DNA of 64,000 nucleotides. Origin: Lagopus muta. Taxonomy: Eukaryota > Chordata > Aves > Galliformes > Phasianidae. The translations under genes and the position numbers were made by a program. The stretch is taken from NCBI RefSeq assembly GCF_023343835.1, contig NC_064439.1, positions 25,794,933 to 25,858,932 of the forward strand, given 5' to 3'. Shown here in pieces: positions 1-14,300 of this stretch. The stretch's first letter is position 1; the number at the start of each line of letters is the position of its first letter. The notes below the pieces were generated by a model. It worked only from the letters and a program-made list of their open reading frames with translations. It searched no databases and was not told the origin of the DNA.

Positions 1-122
1 CTCTTTTAGTCTGAAGCCATTTCCCCTTGTCCTGTCACAACAGATCCTGCTACAAATCAGTTCTCTTCTTTTTTATAGCCCCCCAGCCTATTAATGTGCA
101 AATATGTAATGCAGCTAAGGTA
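1..122 (-). mobile_element. CR1 LINE fragment, cut by the window edge
   Basis: The plus strand reads CCATTTCCCCTTGTCCTGTC, then a degenerate AGCCCCC stretch. This is the antisense of the CR1 3' region and resembles the younger copy at 20,038-20,344. The part nearer the CR1 3' tail lies left of the window. The right boundary is fuzzy because similarity fades after about position 95. Confidence 0.75.
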
Positions 123-394
123 AGAATTCAAACTGGGGAAACTATCAGAAATTGTTTACACTGAAAAATTCTTAGTGCTACAAGTCTCATAATTTTATTT
201 CAAATATTCCATGCATTTTTATGTTCTTTCGTTTTTAGTAATCTTCAACACAGGAAAAAAAAGATTACTCAGGTTTGTACAAAGCTGAAAAATACTAGCA
301 GCTGTCTTGAAAATTAGGTAAATATGTTCAGGAAACATTTAAATATTGTACTAAAGGGCATGGATTAGTGAGGAAATTTTGGTAATATATAAAT
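123..394. other. AT-rich intergenic DNA, nothing recognised
   Basis: No open frame of note, RNA gene or repeat family was recognised between the two CR1 pieces. Confidence 0.5.
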
Positions 395-458
395 TGTTGG
401 ACTGGATAATCTTGGAGGTCTTTTCCAACTGCACAGATTCTATACCTCTACGATTCTA
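395..458 (+). mobile_element. CR1 LINE 3' tail
   Basis: Reads TTGGACTGGATAATCTTGGA, then a degenerate GGTCTTTTCCAACT and GATTCTATACCTCTACGATTCT. This is the CR1 sense-strand 3' end with its octamer tail. Only the last ~65 bases remain, as is typical of 5'-truncated CR1 insertions. Several substitutions suggest an old copy. Confidence 0.8.
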
Positions 459-1183
459 AATGCACCAGACTTGGAATTTAAGCTTAAGTTTAGGAAAGCA
501 AAATGCAAAAGCATTTTAGGCACTGCGATAGTGTCAACTATGTGTTTCTGGACATTAACTACAGTTATTTTTCAGGCTGTTGAGAGCGCTGTTTTCTTTT
601 AGGAACAGTAAAAGCAGTCTTTCTTCATGTGAGAAAAGGACATTCGAAAATAGGAATTATTGAACGAATAGTTGAATCATTAGATTGTTGCAAGACCCTA
701 AAATGTCTTTAAAGAGTTCATCCGTCTGAAACAGAATTGGAAAAATATTACTCAGGACATTCTTCTTGGGCTGAAAATATGTTCTGCAGTATGATTTATG
801 AAACAGGAATTCCATCTTACTCTTTATTTTTCTGCTAGCTAAAAAAAAGTCTGTGAAATGGCAGTTTTCTTCTAAAATTAAGATTTATTGAAGAGATAAT
901 CAGAAAGATTAGACTTGTCAATGTCTGCTGGATGTATTGTCTGGGTAACTCATCTTTCATTTTGTCAAACAATTCTTTTAGCTCATAATAAGTTTTCTAA
1001 AACACACCCCTCTTTGCATGAAGCCTTTTTTTTTTTCCTTTTTTCCCAAGAGTAACAATTCTAAGACATCAGAATTAAGCCAAGATTTCAAATTGTCCTA
1101 TTTCTTTCAGGATTATAAAGTGAAAAATCACAACTAATTCTGTTATTTCTCTATTTATTGTTTTATTCAAATGATTTATATAC

Positions 1184-1214
<31 letters not shown>

Positions 1215-2828
1215 AAGCCTTGACGAAAAGCAGATGCTGTATTACTCAACTGGAAGGAAATTCTACTGTTAGCCCTATTATCTGATTTGTTGTATAAATT
1301 ACTAAGTCTAGTCACGTAGCAGAAACCCTGAAATATGACAGGGAAGTAAATCTCTCTGTATTGTAGGTGATAGGGTATTTACATATTTGTCCAATTTTTC
1401 CTCCCATCTACAAACATATTAGTGCTTTATATGATTTTTTTTCTGCTTTACAAGTTGCACATAATGTTTCTGCCTGCACATCAGATAAGAGATTATAGAA
1501 AGGCTTGGTGTTTTAAAAGAAAACTTTTCTTAAGTAGCAGCAATTCATAATCCAAGCCTAAGGCCTCCTAAAAGCTGCAAAGAAAGCAGTGGATGCTCTT
1601 TCTTTTCACTTGTTTTCTAGCTGTCATTTATTTTATTAGCAGCATTACAGGGGGGCAATTTTAACAAGAATAAACATGATACCTATTGGTTTTTTTTCTT
1701 CTTTATTTGAATGCTGCAGCTCCTTTCCCTCATTTTGAGTTTTTCAGCTGAAAACACCCCATGGTTTTGCCTACAAACAGGATTTTGAGAGCATACTTAG
1801 GGTGATAGTATTCAGTGGTGCAGAATAAACTCAATCATAATGTTGAAATGGGTTTGTGTCTGCACAATTGCAAGACTCAGTGAACTTAATTCTGGACACA
1901 AGTTACACTACCTTTAAAGAGTAATTGCAGTATTGCCCTGTTTTGAAGACTTTGCCAGAAAAGAACAGCTTTAGACAGTGGTCCCCTATAGAACTCTCAT
2001 GACATGTACTTGAAATAAATAATATCTGTGTCCATGTGTCGAGGTCCATTTTGTCAAATTTACACCCTCTGTCAAAGACAAGGCCAAGGCTTTTCTTTTC
2101 TTCAACCATATGAGACTTATCTTGAATACCCTTACAGTATTTGTCCTACTATAAAAGGTTGGTGAAGAAGAAAAGCATCTGCTACGAACGGGAAATTTTA
2201 TACCATGCTACTGTCATTTAGCATTTATTCCTTAACATATTTAAAACTTACATCAACTGGTTCATTTGAGTCAACCAGATGATCTTCAAGGGTTTTAAAA
2301 AAACATAAAGATGTTGTACCTAACTTACAAGAGAAATGGAGTTATATCAGGTGAAGATGCAGGCTAGTGTTTGGGCATGAAAGTTTGGTGAAAAAACCAT
2401 AGGAACAAACTGAAGATATTAATTCATTTGATACTCAAAACACAACCCTAAGGTTTGCCCCTGTCAGAATCACTCCTCATGGTTATGATTCAAGCCATTA
2501 TTTTCTACTAAGCCAAATATGCAATAGTATATTAGGTGAGCTGAGAATCTGGGAAATTATTCATACATCTATTCACATTATTTAACACTCTAAAGGATCT
2601 GTGAGAGTCTTATCTTTGTGCAGAACTTTGTATTTCTACTTGCATCTTTGTTTTTATTTTGTATGATGTTTTCCTGACTTTTAATGCTTACATTCCCCAA
2701 GGTAATGTGCCACAGCTGCCTTACATTTCTATAATAATGAAATATCTATCTATTTCTTGTAGAATGCCAGTGTATCTTTCATCCAAAAACAATAATTAAT
2801 GAGTTTTTGTCTTTTTAAGTGGTATCTC
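459..2828. other. AT-rich intergenic DNA without a recognised gene
   Basis: Open frames here are short and carry no family motif. The only distinct element is a TACATA/TATA microsatellite near 1,175-1,214, listed separately. Confidence 0.5.
1175..1214. repeat. (TACA)n/(TA)n microsatellite
   Basis: Alternating ATACATACATACATATATAT-type sequence, imperfect, about 40 bp. Likely length-variable. Confidence 0.85.
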
Positions 2829-2895
2829 TAGAACTAGATGACATTTAAGGTCCCTTCCAATCAAAGACATGCTATGATTCCACGATTCTATGATT
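2829..2895 (+). mobile_element. CR1 LINE 3' tail
   Basis: Contains GAACTAGATGACATTTAAGG, TCCCTTCCAA and the tail GATTCCACGATTCTATGATT. This is the sense-strand CR1 3' end, heavily 5'-truncated. Confidence 0.85.
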
Positions 2896-5800
2896 TCATA
2901 TGTATTTTATATAGATTATATGCCTTCTGGGCAATAATCCTTTCTCAGTTTGAAAAACAATGAACAGCACTATAACTACTGTTGAAGCTATATGGTTTTG
3001 AATCAAAACTGGGCAGGGATAAAAGTGCAGATGGCATCATGGGTGTGGTCTATACATCACTGCTTTGAGTATAATCTGACAGCTGCTCTTCTTCTGGTAG
3101 TGTGTATGTTAGCACATTAACACACACAGTTAACAATGTAGGCTGACAAATTCTGTGCTGAAATTATATATAGGAAGATGATAGCCTTGAGTATTTTAGC
3201 GTATTCAGCTGCTAGTGAATTTGGCACTTGCTTGAAAATGTCTGATTCTTTTCAATTTATTATAGTCATAAATATATACTTTTTTTCATACAAACTTCAG
3301 TACAAACAAGCATTTCTATGTTAGTTATTTTTAAGTAGAATTCACATCTGTATTACACAGGTAGTACCTCTTCACTTTCCAAAAACTAGAAAAGGGTACA
3401 GTGTTTCAGATGGTAGTTAATGCAACTTTACTTCCCTAGAGAATGAAGTACAAGGAAATTGATGACCTGCACTCCAAGTTCAGAAAGAAATAAGGGGAAG
3501 AACTTCACATGGTGAATTTATCAGATCCTTGATGATTAATTGTAGCTGAAGTTCTAGTGCACAGTGTTGGAAAATACACCATTTGGATTTCAATTCATCT
3601 TTGGATTTCACCTAGTATCAGTTAGTCTAAGAGTGTGGTTAGGCAGCTAAATCTATGCAATTGTGATACCATGATGTCTTTGTGAAGCCCAATTCTTCAT
3701 GAAAAAAGTAAAGCTAATGGAGAAACATAGGATTCTTTTTGATGAAAGTGATACTTTTTTTTTCCCCCCCAAGAAAATAAGCTTCCAGCCTCATTTAAAC
3801 AAGCAGAATTTTTTTGCTTAATAAGTCTTCTTCATATACTAACAATCTCACCAGCTGTTATCTCTTCATGAACTTGGTAGGAGCATAGAAATGTAGTCAC
3901 ATGCTCCACTTTCAGCTGTATTTTTATTGCACATATTTATGTTGTTTGTCTGAATCTTAGTAATTTTACAAAAGACTCAGATGATTAAATATATTTATGC
4001 CTAATAAGTTATTATAAGTAAGAATGAAGAGTTATCTGAGGAAATCTATGCAAGCTGTACTGTTGACTATAATCAATCCACTACAGGACTTTACAGAAGT
4101 AAATAGAAAGGCTCATTAATGAGTTCATTCATCATTCCCCAAAAGGCCCTGAGGTTAATACTGAGGAAGTGCTTTTCACTATCTGGGTCTGCACGTGCAG
4201 TGCCCTGTATAAGTCCATCTTCTCCCTCAGTACAAAAACAAATCCCAGTACAGAAATAGGAAATCTTCCCATGTACCTTACAAAGAGAAAGAGCTAGATA
4301 AAAATAGCTATGTTTTTTTAACAAAACACAGAAATGTAATTTAATACAAAAATACATATTTTATCCTATGAATATCATAATGACTGTAGTTGAAATCCAT
4401 TAGACCTATTACAAAAAGTGGATTCATACTAACTTAAATACTAGGTGGCAACCCAGGAGATGATGTCTGTCTAATAAATACCTCTCAGTGGTCTTCTACA
4501 CCTCTGTCACCCAGAAACTTATCACTGGAATGATCAGAGAATTTTGGAATTGGCCTTCCTGTTAATATTTGTTTTTATACATCTGGCAATGCTCTTTAAA
4601 ATCCCAAAGTTTCAAGGAAAGTACCTCTCACACTTTTTACTTATTATCAGATAGAACAGCAGAACATTTAATTTGGTGTGGATGACTCCATGTGTTACTT
4701 ACTACAGAAGATTTTAGAACTCCTTGGCTGATTTTGTTACTCTTTTATTTTAAATCTCTCATCTCTGAATTCTAGAAGTCTGTCACACCTTAATATATAT
4801 AGTCTCAGACTTGATGCAAAATATTTATTTCATTTAGCATGCAATGCTTTTATTTCTGTCATTTCCATACTTCTCATTTTTATACTTGACAACAATTGCT
4901 ACAGAAAACGCAAATAAATGGTGTCTGATTTGATGACAGTAATACTTGACGTTTGCCATTTGCAACTTAGGGCAACTCAACCAACCAAAGCTTCTTTACA
5001 GGCTTTATTTGAAAGTTCTTCACCCTCAGTACAAGGCTTTAGTCAGATAATAATTAAATGAGAAAAATGTATTCAGTTTTAGTTCAGCTTTCGCCATTTT
5101 TTGTCAATATTACTTTATATAGAAGAGAAAGGATCAGTCTACAAAGGACATAAAAGCCAAAGACAGCAAAGCCTGGAACACACTGGCAGAAATCTAGAAA
5201 GCAGAAAATAATAATCTAAAGAAATGAGTCAGTGAAAACTAATTAATTAGTATAGATTAGTTTGGATCATAACTTTATCAAGTTCTTTGACCTGCTTTTG
5301 CCCAGCTTCCTTAGTCCACAGTATTTTCCTGTCACTCTGGTACTGAGTTCACAGTGGCCTTTTCTGTGAGCATAACTAAAGTAGGAGTACTACTAAAGTC
5401 ACCCTTATTTTATCTTACCCTAACTTAGTAGCTAGGAAGCAAGATTCACATGGTCCATACAATAAATCTAAAATACTACAGATTTAAAGAATATTTTTTT
5501 CCCATTTTCCTTTCAGTATCTCTTAAAGGAGGAGGAGGTTTTGAGGATTAAAAGCTCTGTACTATCATGAGAATGAGATTTTGCAGTTCTTCATCCTTGA
5601 AGACTTCACAATATATATTTTTAACATTGTGTTAATTCTTTAAAAAAGAAAAGAATAAAGAAGTTATCTGAACATTAAAAAAAAAAAGCCTCTATTTGTA
5701 GTGTGGGCACAGGGTAAATAGAGATGCAGGGAATTAAAATAAACAAATGGACTTGGAAGTGCAAAAATGATTGGGAGTTATTCATTTAAATATGAATGTT

Positions 5801-8274
5801 TATTGCTATCATATAACACACAAACAAATTGCTCCTGGAATAAGTGAGCTTTAATGGGGTACTTTCAGAATCACAGAAAAAGTCATTTCTAACAGTGAAT
5901 GGGGAATTGCATTAAAGTAAAAAAGGTGTTATTTTCCCAGAAACTAATTCTTTGTCTCCTCGTCTCATTGCTGAGGTTCTGACTGTAACTTTTCCCACAC
6001 CTCCTTCTCCCCAGATAATTGCAGCAGTCTTAACACGGAGATACTCTGACTAAACTTGTTGTTTGACATGCACATCTTCTAGGAAAAATAATATATTTGA
6101 GAGAAAAAAGATAATTTTTTTTAGTAAGTTTGGGTACTATTGCTGCTATTGTTATTACCATTATGACTGCTTCATGTAATTTAGGAACTGAATAAATAGT
6201 AAAATAGTGTCTAGGGAAAGGGAATAGCTGGAGAAGTACCAGGAAAGTATTTATTCTTGCTTACTAAATGTTTTGGCTTTTTCAAATGATTATATATTTT
6301 CTTATGTGATTTTTATGTCAGTTCATATGGAATGTCTATTTACTTGTGTTGAAACATGAAATTCTTCTGTATGTTCTGATTTTGACTTATCTCTTTCTTC
6401 TTTCCAAATGCTAAGATTTTGCATTTTCCAAATGCTCTCATCTTCCTAACATGTTCCAATACAATATCATCTTCATTAACAAAAGCTGGGGATTTCTGGC
6501 ATAATGACTAAACTTCCAAAGAGTTACTTGGGATTTAGAAACACTGCTTTCATTGACTCTAACAAGATTAGTGAGACTTTACTGTGTGCAAAGCTTTGAA
6601 AATTTAGGTGGGACATTTAAGAATTAATGACTATAATGGTTTGACTCGAATAAATTAAAACAATTGAGCTAATAACACCATAATGCCTCAGTAGAATTTT
6701 ATGATAGATTTTTATTAAAAAAAAGAATAACTCATCAAGGATTTTTTTTTGTTCCTTCCATCCAATCTTTCTTTCTGATGTTTCCTGTCAGCCATGACAA
6801 ATGATTCCCACAGTAGTGCTGCTTACTGTATCGGAGCTGTAGGGCTGGGTAAGCAGCTTTGTATTTTCTGTTGCTTATAGATAATTACAGGGTTTTCAAA
6901 CTCTTACAAGTTATTTGCCATTGTGGTATTATAGCCAGTTCCAGAATATACATACACAATTCATATACGCATACGTACATCTTGAACTCTGAGGAGATAA
7001 CAGCAAAAAAGCAAAGGAAACATGAAAACTTTTAAATTCTTTCTTATACAGTATATATATATATATATACTGTATAATATATATATATATGTGTATATAT
7101 ATATATACTGTATATATATATATATACAGTATTTGTCCTAATGTTACAAAGTATTTTAGTGATGGGAATGGGAAAAGAGGTAAAGAAAGGGTACTAATAT
7201 TCATGGCAGATAGAAAAAAAATGAAATAATAACAGAACAAACCAGTTCTGATATACAAAAAATAATGAACAGATTTCAGTAGCTAGGAGAAGAAAAGACC
7301 TTAAGTGATAACATCATGGAAGAACATAACAACATGGAAGAAGAGGTTTCTTGTGCAGAGATGCACACATCTCCCTGCATCATGGAAGGGACTAAGGTGG
7401 ACTCCAACTAAGCTAGTGAGGTGAGTGTAAAAACCATGTTAATTCTCTTTTCTCCTTATCTCTACCTACTCAAACTCCTAACACTCCTATTTCATAGCCC
7501 ATCTGGGGATATCTCCAGAGAAACTACAGCTATCTGCTGGAAGGCTCCACAGCAGAGAACAGGAAGGTTCTTGTGATTTCTACTGTTGTGGAAGACCATG
7601 TATGGTATCAAGTAGTCTTCAGTAGATGGAGTTCAAGCAAAAGGAAGGAGATCATGATTGCTGTGCTGGTGTCTGCTCAGATCTCCATTCTCTGCTGAAA
7701 ATATCAAAAGCTCCAAATTGCTGCTCCTGCAGAAAGCTCTACACACGCCAGGATTGTCCTAGTGTCTCAGGAGAATGTGAGCAAGCACAGCTTCATGTGC
7801 TGCTGACCAATGGAACTGTGAATTGCTGTGAAAGGTGGAGAGAGTAGAGTCAAAAGAAAGCTGTCAAAACACTTGGAACTGGCTGATAAAATGGAAAAGT
7901 CCACACTGTATTATCACCCAAATCAATCATATATCCTCTGTTTTCTGAACTTTCAGGAAAAGGCATGTTAGCATCAGCTTTTGAAATAACCAGAGAATGT
8001 TATACTGATAAGTGCTTACAGGCCATGTCTTCTGCAGTGCACAGTGGCAGGCAGGCAGTTAGCAAAGATAATTTGGAGTAAGTAGTAAGACTGAGTTCCA
8101 CACCATTTCCAAATTTCCATACTAAATGATCAGCTTTCTTAGCCTGCAATTCACGGCAAACCTCTATGAATACTTGTGATGGAATTCATTTGTGGTCTAC
8201 AGAGTGACTGATGAGATTCATGGTGCTTCACATTAAAACAGACTTTTTTTTTTAAGCACAGTGTTCCTAATTTT
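2896..8274. other. AT-rich intergenic DNA without a recognised gene
   Basis: Short open frames on both strands (for example 4,091-4,357 minus, 6,929-7,258 minus, 7,626-7,847 plus) show no domain, no plausible splice partners and no recognisable homology. The only clear structure is the TA palindrome region at 7,046-7,131. Confidence 0.5.
7046..7131. repeat. (TA)n double palindrome with ACAGTA/TACTGT caps
   Basis: Long TA runs are bounded by ACAG and CTGT. The segment 7,046-7,075 is a near-perfect palindrome (ATACAGTA...TACTGTAT). A second inverted pair lies at about 7,107-7,130 (ACTGTATA...TATACAGT). The block could extrude a cruciform or be a hypervariable TA microsatellite. No loop or mature-strand features argue for a microRNA. 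Confidence 0.85.
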
Positions 8275-8338
8275 GGGTTGGACTCAATGATCTCTGGAGG
8301 TCCCTACCAACCCCTACAATTTTGTGATTCTGTGATTT
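8275..8338 (+). mobile_element. CR1 LINE 3' tail
   Basis: Reads GGGTTGGACTCAATGATCTC, TGGAGGTCCCTACCAACCCC and the tail GTGATTCTGTGATT. This is the sense-strand CR1 3' end, better preserved than the copies at 395 and 2,829. Confidence 0.88.
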
Positions 8339-11300
8339 TAAAGTTTCTAACTTCCCCTCTCTTCTTCAGTAGTTGCCCTTTAAATAAATAAACAAACTAA
8401 CAAATAAAGAGCTTTGCTTTTGGACTGAATTTTTCTGTCATTTTTTGTCTTGAGATACATTTTTTATTAAATGTGTTAAATTCTCCTCAAAAATCTTCTG
8501 ACAGACATGCTGATGCAGTTGTACCTGCAGCTTTGGTAAGGAGGCTCTAATTGGTGCAGATGGATGGCTGCAAAACTGTCAGTTTAGCTCCATGGCATTT
8601 ACTAAGCAGACAAAGAAGTTTATATGTAAACTATAGCACAAAGCAGTTTATATGTCAATTATTTCTTTTCTGGTTAGTTTCACGCTGACATTTATTTCCA
8701 TTTGTACTCATTTTGTTTCTCACTGATTAAATTATTTCCCAAATCACCTTGTTTTTTTTCCATCTTTCCTTATAGCTAAGCATCACTACCAAGGTCTTTT
8801 TTGCTCAATTTACGTACTAAATGCAGTAAAATGTGTTATCTCACAAGAAGTGCATGCCTCTGAATGTGACAACCTGAAAACATGTTATTTTCCATGTTAA
8901 AGTGGATTTAACAACTGCGAAATATGTCTCATTTTGTTTCTTGCTAGGCAGATAAATTCACTCTATTTCTAGTCTGCCCTGGTCAGTTTTTAAAGCAATT
9001 TCTTAGCATTTAGCTCACAGCAGGATAAATGCTTTATTTTACAAAAAGCATGTGTATATGAAAATCCCTAAGTCCAAAGAAGTGCAATCTTATACAGATT
9101 AGGTGGTTATTCAAAATACTCTAACAAGTCTAATCTATTCTAATAGCAATGGTGAAATTGCACTGACAACAAAGCAGCAGTGCTTTAATTTGGTTAGAAG
9201 CTGAAGAGAAAACTGTGGTTTTGCTATAGATGTTAATGCAAGCTCTGACCTCCAGGTAGAACTCCCAATATTTCAGCTCATGTTAGCTAATTTGAGTCAA
9301 GCAGAGGAATTTAAAATGGGTAAAGATTACAGCCCCTACATGCATCCCAAGCAAGCTGCAATGAGACAGCTGAGATGCACAAGGATGGAGCCCGTGGTGG
9401 ATCTGCAAGGGTCTGTGTATGGGAAGAAGGAAACATACCATAGCAAAGGTATTGTGCATTCGGCCTGTTCTTCCGTATGTTCTTCCATGCTTTCTGTAGT
9501 CTCCAGTGTTAATCCAAATACCTAAATTAGAGAAGAAAAGCAGCATTTTGTATTAAATAGGCAGTAACTTTAATTTAGAGATATGCTCTCCCTTTAAACA
9601 ACGTACTTCTTTACGCATTTGTAGAACTGAGGCCAACCTGAACCTCAGCTCCCACTCCTTATCCAGGATCCCAAGTACTGTATTCACCCTGTATTCCTTA
9701 ATAGAAATATGACCTTGCATAGTTCCTGTAGTGGTAGTTAAGAGTTTAAATTGAAAGTTAACAGAATATATTTACCATTTTCATAAATACTATTTCTAAT
9801 AACAAAATGGACATTAATAATGTTAACTCGTTTCACTAATTACACTAACCTTGGAGGTATTTGGTAGATCAGCAAGTTTTAATATAACAAACCAAGAAAT
9901 ATTTTATTAAGTCACACAGAACTACAAGCATGTGCTCAATTGATGAATATGGAAAACCCGCTCCAGGTAGACACTGATCACAGAATACACATATACTCAA
10001 GTAATAAATATCAGTAAGTACTAAAACCTAAAAAGAAACAAGATTGTTGAGTTTCTGAATAAAATTATTTATAGAGATCAGCTTTATCATAGTCCAGTTG
10101 CTATTTAGAAAGAAAATTTAAATACAGTTACTTTTAGTATGGAATTATTTTGAGTTTAATCACTTTCAAAATACTTAACATGCTTCAGACACTTTAGTAA
10201 GCTTTTGTGCTAACATTATATTAGGAATATAGTTTCTGCTTGGTCGTCTGTATGAGATAAAAAATATCTTTAAAATAACAATAAGAATAAATTCTTGGAA
10301 GTTTTAATGTTACTTTCCTTTAAACCAGCATTCTTATCAGGAAGAAGTATACCTAAAAGCATTGCATAATTAAAATTTAGTGTAGGATTCCTTGGGGTAT
10401 CACTCAAAGGAATGAAAATTCACCAAGCACCTTTCAGTTTTTTCCATTTCTCTCACGAAAAGAGTCATTGAAATACAGTTTATCTGTTTTTTCCTTCCGC
10501 ACCTTGGTAGCCACAGGAGATGGAAGAAAGCTCCTGAGCTTGGTTGGATGTCCAATAACATTTCTTACGCTGCAGTTTTCTTCTTTATTTTCTCCTTCTA
10601 GCAGCAGATAAGAGCGAAGACTATCCTCACGCATTTAGCATGTTTGGGGATTTCTTGTAGTGACTCTAGTTTTGTGCACCGTGGGTAAGGTACTTTAGGC
10701 TTCCTACTTCTATGGAATGCTTGAAAAATTGTTCCCAGTGTTTCCCTCCATTTATTAACTTCTCCAGTTCAGACCCAGCAGATGGCATGGATGCTACAAG
10801 AGATTTTTTTCATAGCTGGAAGACTTTCACAAATCTCCATGTTCGATAACCATATTCCCTAATTTTTCTGCACTGATAACTGCATTGCTATGTAACGTAA
10901 CAAGGCTTAAAAGGAAAACAAATTGCATTTTAGTACTTGAACATTTTCTGCTGGACAACATATAATTGTTTTCATTTTCCTCACAGAAGACTTATTGTGG
11001 ATGGGAAATAATGCAGCAGAGGAAAAACGAGTCTATATGAATATTTGCGGCAGAAATTTGTAAAGTTCTTTGTATGGGATTGTGGCTGTATGCTAAGATA
11101 TCTCTGATTAAAATGTTTGCTCTCATTTGACCTTCCATTTACTAGGTCAACTAATTTAATTTATTTTATAAACTATTCAACTTTTGGTTTCCTCATTAAT
11201 ATCACTATCAGTAGTTAATTCCACTTAATGAAGCAGAGAGACAAGAATTTTGACTGCATACAAACCTTTCTCTCAAATTGCACTGTTAAACTTGAGAGAC

Positions 11301-14300
11301 AGTGACATCCTCAAAGAGTGAGATGCCTTTGTTTTCTTCTGTTGCCCCCAGTATCTCCAGAGGAATGGCCTTTTTCAGTGTTAGTAAATTGATGAAGAAA
11401 TAAAATTAGCCACTCTAGCCTGAAAATCTATTATGTTTCATAAAATCCAAAGAAAGACAGGAATAAGAGTCACATCTGGATTATTCTAAGAACATGTGAA
11501 TTTACTCTGCATTAGGGACTAAGCCATGGAACACATGGGCCTTAAGGAGATGTATGTATAGGGCATAGAGTGTGGCAACACTTAACAATGGGTAAAGTTT
11601 GTGTTCCATCTAATCTTCACTTCAAAGGGCTGTATACAGTCCCAGTTTCTTAAATAGCATCCCTTCTTATTCCTCCACAAGTCTAGAAACCTTGTTTAAT
11701 ATCTGCATTTTTAACTGGATTTTGGTTGCCTAGTGATTCTGAAACAGCTTTAAATCAAGCTCAGAATAATAAAATACTTACTGGTTTCTTCTCTATTTTG
11801 TTTTCTCTTTGCCAAATTGGTCTGTATATAACCCATCTCAATGTGTCTTTCCAATTCTTTTCATCCATAATACGAAAACATCGTTTAGGGTTAAGGCTAT
11901 TTTACAAATATTTATCTGTTCCAAGTTGAAAATAAATTGGAAAAACTTGATGTTTTCAACTTCTTGAGTTCAAAAGTGAGAATTATAACCAGCTCTGCTG
12001 GGGACCAGAGATTCAGTGAACTCTAAGCTTTTCTTTGGGCAGGAGAAGCTACACTCATGCTTGTCAAGGAGATTAACGAGAAATCTGATTGAGTCTGGAA
12101 GACTATTGCTGCAGTGGATTACAAGTTTGATCTTCTTTTTTTCAGGGATAACTGCCTCAAGGGCTAGGACACGGGTACAGCAAAGCAGATAATATCACTG
12201 GCTGCGAAGAAAAATTGTGGCCATATGGCTGGTGAAGCAATCCATTCAGTGAAAGTACGGTTATGTTCTGCTATCCAAAATTGTTACTTTGCATTTACAG
12301 GTTAACATGTACCCTTTCTCCAACTTTTTCCTATCTTATTTATTCGGACTGCACATTCCTTGGGAAAGGGCAATTTAGTATTAGGAGTATGTATTGAATT
12401 CTGGAGCTATTGTACTGCAAATGTTTAACAACAACTCTTTGAATAATCAGAATAGAGTAAACATAGGAATACAGGTTTATAGTGCTGGTGGAGTGTGAAA
12501 TTTCTAAAACTGGGTAGTATGCTACATAATAGGGAGGGAAACTCAGCTGGCAAAGAGATGTATCCTCTAACTCTTTGATTTCAAGGATCACAAGAATGCT
12601 CAGAGAATACCAAACCAAAAATTTATTTAAAAAATAGAGGATCTCACAAGCAGTCATTCTCCTTTAGGCTGCATATGCTATTGTTTCTTACATAGGCCAA
12701 ATACACAGGATTTCAAAGTTCACCTTTATAATATTTTATCATATTCAAGAGCTATAGAAAGACACATCATCTTCATATAAACACATTCACATTACATTAT
12801 GGTCAATCTATGTACCTATCCTAGAATAGCAGTCCAAAAGTAGATTACAAACCCAAAAACATCAATTTCAGTGATAGCACATCTGCACTAAATGCAGCTT
12901 TCTTACTTTGTAGTAAATGCTTTCTGAGAAAGATCAAGAGAAGGGTTCTGATGGTTTTAACTCTGTCCTAAAGCAAGAAGATCACTGAATCAGATAAACT
13001 ATTAATCTCTTTAAAGCTTGTTTCCTTTATTTTTCCAAGGCTGAGATTCTTTGCAGCAAAAAGCAGCCAAGATGTTTCCTGCCAAGAAGCAGACATCTCA
13101 TGCATGTTTCATATTTTTCTCTGCTGAAAATAAAAGGATTGAGCAAACACAGTCCAATCTGCAAAAGTTTCCCCTAATGATTTTTAAATGACTCTGGAAG
13201 AAATCTTGTCCTATTGAAATCAACAAGAAATTCTTATTGTTTTCAACACATCCAAGATTTTACCTCTAATTTTTAGTCATAGTGCAAACCCTTTCAATTT
13301 CATAAGAGACTAGCAATACAAGTACACTGAATATGGTGTGGCATTTTTTATTACAGTTTTTAAGATTCTGAACAGCCAAACAGATGTCTTTTTACTGTTA
13401 AGTTAAATTTTATTAATATTTTCATAGGTATATTAAGCCAAGCTTATGCCTGCATTGCATTCATTGTAAATATTAACCAAGAGAAATTAATATTTCCTAG
13501 CTAAGCTGTATTATTTATAATATCACATCAACACATCTAGATTTTCTGTAGAACAGATCAGTCCTGAAGGAAGCCCCTCGCAATGCAAGATTAAAGAGGT
13601 TTCAACAAGCTAGCAATGTTGTATCTACAAGGCTGTTGATACAGAGTCCTTCTTTGCTTAGAAAAACAAACATTATGCTGGAACAGAACCCAGCACTCAG
13701 CCCTGGATGTCCTGACTGTTGCAGGCCTGGTATGTTGGCCTCTCCCTGCAGGACCCTCAGCTGTACAGGTTCAGTTGTGGGACATACCTAGGAGAAGAGC
13801 TCCCTAGGAGAAGAGCAAAGGCCATTAAATGTCACTGGAGATGAGCACTCTGCAGTGGCTGCTCACACTGCAGTATGTGTGAGTATATGTGTAACATACT
13901 GCCTGAATTGAAAATATTCAGAAGTATTTCATGTGAATATGCTGTATGTGCATATAGGGCATGCATTGTGTGTACATGTATATGCATGTATATGCATACT
14001 TCAGTAGAAAGCATTTGTATAGCTGTACAAAAAATCACTTCTTGTTCATAATTCCCATATTTCCGCCTCTTTGTACTTTGCAGTGTGCAAGCACAACAAA
14101 GATATCCTCAGGCTTTTATTTTCTTCCAATCAAAAAATGCCATATAAACAGTCTAAATCCTTTAGTCATGTCCTTTAAAATCTTTAAGTGTGTTCTAGTT
14201 CTTCTGCAGTGAGGAGACAGAGGGCAGTGCTGCACAGAAAAAGCCATCCCAGGGACAGACAGCCGTCCTAGCAGCATGTAGCCACTGCTGGCCCAGGAGT

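Noticed and set aside
7046..7131. TA palindrome as a microRNA precursor
   Set aside because: The stem is pure TA with no loop or asymmetric mature strand, as expected of a microsatellite.
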